Source: an uncultured Lachnospiraceae bacterium (GTDB lineage: Bacteria > Bacillota > Clostridia > Lachnospirales > Lachnospiraceae). From it: DNA of 10,527 nt. Shown here piece after piece: positions 6,184 through 10,527 of the stretch; within the stretch, counting starts at the first letter, position 1, and the number at the start of each line of letters is the position of its first letter. Location: assembly GCA_902803015.1 (NCBI GenBank), contig CADCOL010000205.1, positions 1 through 10,527 of the forward strand, in the 5' to 3' direction. Position numbers and translations under genes: made by a program. The notes under the pieces were generated by a model. It saw nothing but the letters and a program-made list of their open reading frames with translations. It was not told where the DNA came from and searched no databases.

Positions 6184-6357
6184 CTATCTTCTTTCCTGCC
6201 CCATATTCTGTATTTTAATCGGATCATACCCGGTATACTGCTCGATTCCCGCTTCGGTATTTCCGAAATCATTGGATTTTTTCAGTACGATGGTGCAAAC
6301 CAGAAAGGCAATCCCGCCCGCCAAAGCAAGCCCGAATAACACTCCAAGTATAACCAT
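6184..6357 (-). CDS. Small single-span membrane protein (57 residues), unknown function
   Basis: I do not recognise this protein. Its ATG at 6357 directly follows the TAA of the zinc ribbon protein (TAA|ATG with no base between), and CAGGA lies 7 bases before the ATG inside the upstream gene. It begins MVILGVLFGLALAGGIAF, so residues about 2-25 form one hydrophobic helix with small residues in the middle. The next residues are KKSNDFGN, followed by a short polar tail ending PIKIQNMGQERR. Lysines just after the helix suggest the tail is cytoplasmic. The close coupling argues for co-translation with the upstream protein, and they could form a complex; this is inference. Small size means many gene finders would skip it. 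Its stop is 3 bases from the hlyIII stop on the other strand, with no terminator visible between them. Confidence 0.75.
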   Translation of the reverse strand: MVILGVLFGLALAGGIAFLVCTIVLKKSNDFGNTEAGIEQYTGYDPIKIQNMGQERR

Positions 6358-8289
6358 TTACATATCCTGCCTTTCTCTTACAAAATTCGTAATCTTATCT
6401 TCACTCGAAAGCTTCATGCTCTTTAAGTAGCTCTGATAATTTCCGTACGCAATCATATAAAGTGCCGCTATCATTACGATAAAGAACACAATCACTTTCG
6501 CGGCGCTGCTGCTGTTGTTGCTTCCGCTTCGAAGAATTGCCGGGATGATTGCTATGCCCAGCGGAACGCAGGCGCAGGATGCCGCGGTAAATACTCCCGC
6601 GAAAAGTCCATAGAATTTCTTCTTCGAATAGGGAACCGCACCGACCACCTTGCCGTTCTGACCGTTTACGAGAATCGTATACGGAATGCCCTCGTAACGC
6701 AGTGTCATAAACCAGGCCGGAAGCAATGTATAATACTGTTTCTTTACGTGATAAACCGGATACGAATCCACGAGTCCCGAAGGAGTTCCGGGAACGCTTC
6801 GTTTCGCTCTTTCGTACATCAGATACTGCGCGCGATACATGGATGTCATGGTCATCGTATCGGCATCCATATCGAAACGGTCCGCATAGAAACCGGACAT
6901 GTAGGCCGGATTAAACGGACGGATTCCGCTGTAATCATAGGGTTCCAGTTTCTTTGAAAGATTGTCGTTTAAGTTTTTGGATGCATCCACCGGATAATAG
7001 TATAAATCACAGCCCGTATTGACACGGTAATACTTCGTTACCGTTGTCTTTCCGCTTTTTACGCGGGTTCGGATTAACATGCTGTCTTGGTATTCTGCAT
7101 CGAATAACCAGTACGGAATATAAATACCGCGCAGTCTTTCCACTTCAAAATTCTTAAGTTCGGGCGGCATCAGGAAACCTTTGCTTAATTTATCGCGAAT
7201 ACCCGTGAGCGCCTGGTCTTTGGTAATGACGAACGGAATGATATGATCCGGCATGGTGGTTTTTTCCATGCGGTTAAATACGATGGTAGGCTGACCGCAG
7301 TATGCACAGAATGACGATGTTTCCACACCGTTTACGGCAAGTTCCGCACCGCAGGTCGTACAGGTGTAGATATTATTGTCCATCGTAAACTGACCCTGCT
7401 CTTCCCTCGCATCGGTCGTTACATACATATGCATGGAATTCAGAATTCTGGCGCCGGTAGCCGTGTAACGCGTCTCTTTACCGATTTTATTCAGTTTCAG
7501 ATTTGCCGAATTTAAGTCGGCACCGACAAGTCCGTCTTCTCTTAATCCGCCTGCGGCTTTTACGGCATTAATAGTGGATTGGGAACCGAAAGCCGTTGCA
7601 ACGGTTCCGACGATTTCCTGTGCGGGATTGATGTTCACCGCATTTCCGACGGCTGCCATGCTTTCGAATTCCGGATTGCCGGAATATTTCATCATGAGAT
7701 TCGTCTCATACATTTTATTCAGGGAATTGCGTTGTTGCTTGCGTTCAAGTTCATCGGCAATGTTTGCGGCTTTCCTCTGTTCATCCGTCATATTCTCGCG
7801 TGATGTGCCGGCAAAAGGCTTGCTGTAATCCGCCTTGGGGCGCGCTTCATACTGCTCGTGAAGACGCATCTGTTCCTCGTAATAGGAATTTCGGTTCTGA
7901 TCACGATCGGATTTGGAAATATCATATGCGATATTTCCGGTTACTCCGCTTGCCCTTGCTTCCCTGGCATCATCCTGCATACCGGCAATGGAATCATATT
8001 GTGTGAAACCTTCATTGACAAATGAATCATAGATGGCGGCAGAAAAGCCCTTCTGAGGGCGGAATGTATCTACTGCAGCCTCCGGCACAAACAAATCCCG
8101 ACCGTAGTTGTTCGCCTCGTTATATACTTCCTTGGTCGGCTGGTAAGGCGCCGCTTCCTCGGCAGGGTCGGTCTCCGGCATTGCCACTTCTTCCGCGGTA
8201 AAGAAGTTTCCGCAGAACTTGCAGTAAAGAAGTCCCTGCGCTGCATCATATTCCAATGCGCCGTTACAATTCGGACATTTGATGATCAT
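6358..8289 (-). CDS. Membrane protein with two zinc ribbons and YdjG-like C-terminal region
   Basis: 643 residues. Zinc ribbon 1 is at 3-30 (C5, C8, C23, C26; CPNC and CKFC). A long hydrophilic region (about 31-300) is rich in Gln, Arg, Glu and Asn, with helical stretches such as EEQMRLHEQYEAR, and looks partly disordered. Zinc ribbon 2 is at 308-333 (C310, C313, C328, C331). Then comes a domain (about 345-555) with the run IPFVITKDQA, RGIYIPYWLFDAEY, YRVNTGCDLYYYPVDASKNLND, LLPAWFMTLRY and VNGQNGKVVG. I recall the same pattern from Bacillus YdjG and related TFIIB-type zinc ribbon proteins, often mislabelled as primosomal helicase; there is no helicase motif here. Two helices (about 559-587 and 597-617) anchor the C-terminus. 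ATG at 8289 has AAGGGG 7 bases before it. A promoter is at 8358-8366, and a small membrane protein abuts downstream. Function is unknown; Bacillus relatives are linked to envelope stress. Confidence 0.85.
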   Translation of the reverse strand: MIIKCPNCNGALEYDAAQGLLYCKFCGNFFTAEEVAMPETDPAEEAAPYQPTKEVYNEANNYGRDLFVPEAAVDTFRPQKGFSAAIYDSFVNEGFTQYDSIAGMQDDAREARASGVTGNIAYDISKSDRDQNRNSYYEEQMRLHEQYEARPKADYSKPFAGTSRENMTDEQRKAANIADELERKQQRNSLNKMYETNLMMKYSGNPEFESMAAVGNAVNINPAQEIVGTVATAFGSQSTINAVKAAGGLREDGLVGADLNSANLKLNKIGKETRYTATGARILNSMHMYVTTDAREEQGQFTMDNNIYTCTTCGAELAVNGVETSSFCAYCGQPTIVFNRMEKTTMPDHIIPFVITKDQALTGIRDKLSKGFLMPPELKNFEVERLRGIYIPYWLFDAEYQDSMLIRTRVKSGKTTVTKYYRVNTGCDLYYYPVDASKNLNDNLSKKLEPYDYSGIRPFNPAYMSGFYADRFDMDADTMTMTSMYRAQYLMYERAKRSVPGTPSGLVDSYPVYHVKKQYYTLLPAWFMTLRYEGIPYTILVNGQNGKVVGAVPYSKKKFYGLFAGVFTAASCACVPLGIAIIPAILRSGSNNSSSAAKVIVFFIVMIAALYMIAYGNYQSYLKSMKLSSEDKITNFVRERQDM

Positions 8290-8310
8290 TGTTTTTCCCC
8301 TTTTACACTA

Positions 8311-8337
8311 AAAGCCGGAATAATGTTTCACGGCTTT
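8311..8337. repeat. Inverted repeat in the leader of the zinc ribbon gene
   Basis: AAAGCCG (8311-8317) and CGGCTTT (8331-8337) are perfect inverted copies. Allowing one bulged base, GAA and TTC extend the stem to ten pairs. In the minus-strand leader this hairpin would sit just before the ribosome binding site AAGGGG. No clean T-tract follows, so it is not a confident terminator. Confidence 0.5.
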
Positions 8338-8357
8338 CCGTTTTATTTCCGTTTCTT

Positions 8358-8366
8358 ATTATAACA
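8358..8366 (-). promoter_or_regulatory. Extended -10 promoter of the zinc ribbon gene
   Basis: On the minus strand TGT followed by a perfect TATAAT (8363-8358) makes an extended -10 element. No recognisable -35 box lies 16-18 bases upstream. The start point would be near 8351, giving a leader of about 62 bases. Confidence 0.65.
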
Positions 8367-8371
8367 AATAT

Positions 8372-8415
8372 ATTTTGTATGAACATAGCAAATAATGTAG
8401 GGATTCATACAATAT
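8372..8415. promoter_or_regulatory. Long inverted repeat over the -35 region, candidate operator
   Basis: ATTTTGTATGAA (8372-8383) and TTCATACAATAT (8404-8415) are inverted copies matching at 11 of 12 positions, with 20 bases between. Their centres are 32 bases apart, about three helical turns, so both arms face the same side of the DNA. The near arm covers where the -35 box of the zinc ribbon promoter should be. Confidence 0.6.
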
Positions 8416-8437
8416 TCTGCAATTAATGCAGAATTGC
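8414..8437. repeat. Two overlapping inverted repeats
   Basis: ATTCTGCA (8414-8421) pairs with TGCAGAAT (8427-8434) around ATTAA. GCAATT (8419-8424) pairs with AATTGC (8432-8437). The two pairings exclude each other. They lie between the terminator of the lipoprotein operon and the candidate operator. Confidence 0.5.
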
Positions 8438-8448
8438 ATAAACAGACA

Positions 8449-8489
8449 CAAAAACGCACCGGCCACGATATGATCCCCCGGACCGGTGC
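8449..8489 (-). terminator. Intrinsic terminator of the lipoprotein operon
   Basis: On the minus strand GCACCGG-T-CC (8489-8480) pairs with GGCCGGTGC (8464-8456) with one bulged T and a loop of about 15 bases. G and a five-T run follow. It starts 18 bases after the lipoprotein stop. Confidence 0.75.
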
Positions 8490-8507
8490 ATTCATAACAG
8501 CCGTGTA

Positions 8508-9920
8508 TCATTCAAAATACTTCTTCACCACATACCACGGGGTAACATCCGTACTGACGCCCTCCTGAAAATACGTCCTGTCGCCTTCTTTGTACAACGG
8601 CGTCGTGGATTCGATTTTACCGGGCGCATCCCCGGTTTCCGCTTCAAACCAGCAAAGAAGTTCATCGGTTTCGATATCGCGTACGCTGATGCGGTATACC
8701 ATCTGATAGTAGGTCTTATCACCGACATTGCCTGTATAGTCAACGCCGATTCCGCCCATTTTTTCTGCGATAAAATAGACCGTCGGGGCTTCCTTCATCC
8801 CGGTCGGATATCCGCTCCTGCTATTCGACCATGCATTATCGGCCACGCTTTCATAAACGGCTTCCGTACTTTTAAGCAATGCATCCCGGCCGAGTTTTGT
8901 ATATTCGGACGGTTTGATTTCCGGGCAGGTTTCTACGGTAACAATCGGTCCGTCATAGATTTCCGCATACTTTTTGGCATCTGCGGGGTCAATTTTTTTA
9001 TCCGCATCCAGTGTTTCACAAAAATGTCCGGTCCCTTTTTGAAGGATGGCATCTTCATCTGCAAGATCCGAATATGCCAGTACCTCTTCGGTTCCGATTA
9101 CGAAATCATACGGAATCTCTCTAACCGCGTCATACGGATAGCTGAAATTCATCTCGTCCATTCCTTCGGTATCTTTCAGCACAACGACCAGATTCTCGGA
9201 ATAGGCAAAACAGTCCATCAGTCTGTAAGGAACCTTATTGAATGTGATTTTCGCATCTGTTAATCCCTGAAAAGAGCTTTCCAGGGTTCCCGCACCCGCA
9301 GGAATCTCAAATTCTTTTAAGGACTCACATTTATAAAAAGAAACGTCCGCATAGTAAAATTCTTCACCGAATTCGAGTCTGCTTAAACTTTTGCAATTAT
9401 GGAACGACTCCTGAATACTCTTTACTTTTGCAGGGAAAGATAGTTCCGTAACATTCTCGCACTCACCAAACATCGCAAAGCGGTAAATATAAATCAGGTT
9501 CTTCCCGAACTGAATGGAATCAAAGCGCAGATCTCCGGCGGTTTCCGGGTTGGAAGTCAGAATCACAACCGAACCACCGTTGAATTCATCCGGAATGACC
9601 AAATCCTTCGGCGCATCATCTTCCACTACGCAGATATAATCCTCTGCGATACCACGATCCTTTAAATCTTCTTCCACGGAAACCAGATTGGATCTGCCAA
9701 ACGGCAGGTCCCCGATTTTGGAATAATCCAGAAGCGTGTAGTAAGTAAGGCCGTTCTCGGTGATGCCTTTTACATCGGACTTTCCTTCAGATGTATTGCC
9801 CGTGTTTCCGATTCCACCGTTACAGCCGGCGAACAACATAAGTGTTGAAATCATCAGTATAATCGACGGAATGGCCACAATACGTTTTATTCTCTTTTTC
9901 GAATTCAGTCTCTTTTTCAA
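8508..9920 (-). CDS. BspA-like leucine-rich-repeat lipoprotein, TTG start
   Basis: 470 residues, predicted lipoprotein exported by Sec. The N-terminus is strongly basic (KKRLNSKKRIKR), then hydrophobic (about 14-31), then lipobox LFAGC with the lipid-bearing Cys33. A Gly/Asn/Ser-rich linker follows (34-50). Residues about 135-250 carry irregular BspA-type (LRR_5) repeats: ENVTELSFPAKVKSIQ, KSLSRLEFGEEF, ESLKEFEIPAGA and SENLVVVL. The C-terminal region (about 325-470) is a separate globular part I cannot name; its pattern FIAEKMGGIGVDYTG, YRISVRDIETDELLCWFEAETG suggests beta strands. TTG at 9920 is the start, with AAGGAG 7 bases before it and no better ATG. It follows the four-helix membrane protein by 15 bases and is closed by the terminator at 8449-8489. 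BspA-like proteins mediate surface binding in some bacteria, but the function here is unknown. Confidence 0.85.
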   Translation of the reverse strand: MKKRLNSKKRIKRIVAIPSIILMISTLMLFAGCNGGIGNTGNTSEGKSDVKGITENGLTYYTLLDYSKIGDLPFGRSNLVSVEEDLKDRGIAEDYICVVEDDAPKDLVIPDEFNGGSVVILTSNPETAGDLRFDSIQFGKNLIYIYRFAMFGECENVTELSFPAKVKSIQESFHNCKSLSRLEFGEEFYYADVSFYKCESLKEFEIPAGAGTLESSFQGLTDAKITFNKVPYRLMDCFAYSENLVVVLKDTEGMDEMNFSYPYDAVREIPYDFVIGTEEVLAYSDLADEDAILQKGTGHFCETLDADKKIDPADAKKYAEIYDGPIVTVETCPEIKPSEYTKLGRDALLKSTEAVYESVADNAWSNSRSGYPTGMKEAPTVYFIAEKMGGIGVDYTGNVGDKTYYQMVYRISVRDIETDELLCWFEAETGDAPGKIESTTPLYKEGDRTYFQEGVSTDVTPWYVVKKYFE

Positions 9921-9935
9921 ATCCGATCTCCTTTT

Positions 9936-10517
9936 TTAGCGTCTCTCCCAATATCCGGCGCTTACTTCTTTATAATTCTTGGTTGCGTTAAACAGTTTCA
10001 CGCTCGAGATAATCTGCAAAGCGGTTTTGGCCATCAGCGGTATGGAACAAATAAAGAAAAGCACTGACGAAAGCGAATTTAAAAGCGGATCCGGCACGGT
10101 TGCACCTATCGCCTCCAACGCTTTTAAAACGATTCCGGGACGGGTAGCCGTAAAAATGATAATCCCCAAAAAGCACCAGCTTCCGAGCGCGTCCAGAATC
10201 TGCAAAACGCCCGACATAATCATCGTTCCCTTCGGATTCTTCCCATTATGAAGTCTGTCCGATGATGCGATTGAACAGATTAATGCCGTAATCCGCGTAA
10301 TCGGAAAAATCGCAAAGAACAGTCCGATTGGAAGAATTAAAGCAGTCAGAAAAATCGCCAGTCCCTGTCCCGTATATCCGCCGGGAGAAGCAACACTCAG
10401 CCCAATACACAGCACAATAATTACAACCGTAATAATCAGATACAGAATTGAACATGCCGCTGTTACGGAATTGATTATAATCGATAATTTAATCGGCTTT
10501 TTTAATCCGTCGTTCAT
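9936..10517 (-). CDS. Four-helix membrane protein, unknown function
   Basis: 193 residues. Four hydrophobic segments are visible: about 11-42, 52-85 (with Pro63 and Pro72), 104-126 and 147-172. The N-terminus is short and basic (LKKPIK). A basic loop (SSDRLHNGKNPKG, 85-97) lies between helices 2 and 3 and is probably cytoplasmic, as is the charged C-terminal tail (NATKNYKEVSAGYWERR). No catalytic motif or known signature is visible, and I cannot name a family with confidence. ATG at 10517 has GGGGG 5 bases before it, at the very edge of the window, so the promoter and any earlier genes are outside. It is followed after 15 bases by the lipoprotein gene, so the two are probably made together. 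It may be a membrane partner of that lipoprotein, which is inference from position only. Confidence 0.8.
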   Translation of the reverse strand: MNDGLKKPIKLSIIINSVTAACSILYLIITVVIIVLCIGLSVASPGGYTGQGLAIFLTALILPIGLFFAIFPITRITALICSIASSDRLHNGKNPKGTMIMSGVLQILDALGSWCFLGIIIFTATRPGIVLKALEAIGATVPDPLLNSLSSVLFFICSIPLMAKTALQIISSVKLFNATKNYKEVSAGYWERR

Positions 10518-10527
10518 ATTTTCCCCC

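Noticed and set aside
6358..8289. Annotation as primosomal protein N' (PriA helicase)
   Set aside because: Zinc ribbon proteins of this type often carry that name, but no Walker A/B or helicase motif is present and the C-terminus has two membrane helices.
8311..8337. Hairpin as a plus-strand or minus-strand terminator
   Set aside because: No clean T-tract follows on either strand, and it sits in the leader of the zinc ribbon gene with no plus-strand gene ending nearby.
1..10527. CRISPR array, insertion sequence or prophage
   Set aside because: I saw no regularly spaced direct repeats, transposase or integrase motifs, or terminal inverted repeats with target duplications.

Overview
The window looks like a chromosomal core region of a Gram-positive member of the Firmicutes. 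Class Clostridia, probably Lachnospiraceae, is my inference. It rests on strong AGGAGG-type ribosome binding sites before nearly every gene, the secG-smpB-ssrA cluster, a Clostridia-like tmRNA tag, a moderate-GC codon style, and gene types common in that family: a GT2-GtrA fusion, a BspA-like lipoprotein and a TFIIB-type zinc ribbon membrane protein. I see no insertion sequence, prophage, CRISPR array or tRNA, and no gap above 300 bases lacks a gene.

Layout, read along the minus strand, which carries all genes but one. (A) 10517-8508: a four-helix membrane protein followed 15 bases later by a lipoprotein with BspA-like leucine-rich repeats, closed by an intrinsic terminator. (B) 8415-6184: a regulatory region with an extended -10 promoter and a long inverted repeat, then a 643-residue membrane protein with two zinc ribbons (YdjG-like C-terminal part), then an abutting 57-residue single-span membrane protein. 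(C) 5509-6180, plus strand: a hemolysin III/PAQR seven-helix protein whose leader holds two inverted repeats; it converges on B with only 3 bases between stop codons. (D) 5350-3971: secG with its own promoter and terminator, smpB with a probable leaderless start, and ssrA (tmRNA) with its own terminator. SmpB and tmRNA together make the trans-translation ribosome rescue system. The rnr gene that often sits between secG and smpB is absent. (E) 3969-1: a promoter directly beyond the tmRNA terminator reads into a probable four-gene operon: GT2-GtrA glycosyltransferase, OmpR-type response regulator, sensor histidine kinase, and a membrane-anchored helical protein cut by the window edge.

How the parts work together: D is housekeeping (Sec export and ribosome rescue). 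E couples a lipid-linked sugar transferase/flippase to a two-component system, suggesting an envelope-sensing module. A and B encode envelope proteins of unknown role. Nothing here is clearly a new defence or mobile system. The parts most worth a second look are the double-zinc-ribbon protein with its small abutting partner and promoter architecture, the hlyIII leader repeats, and the smpB start.
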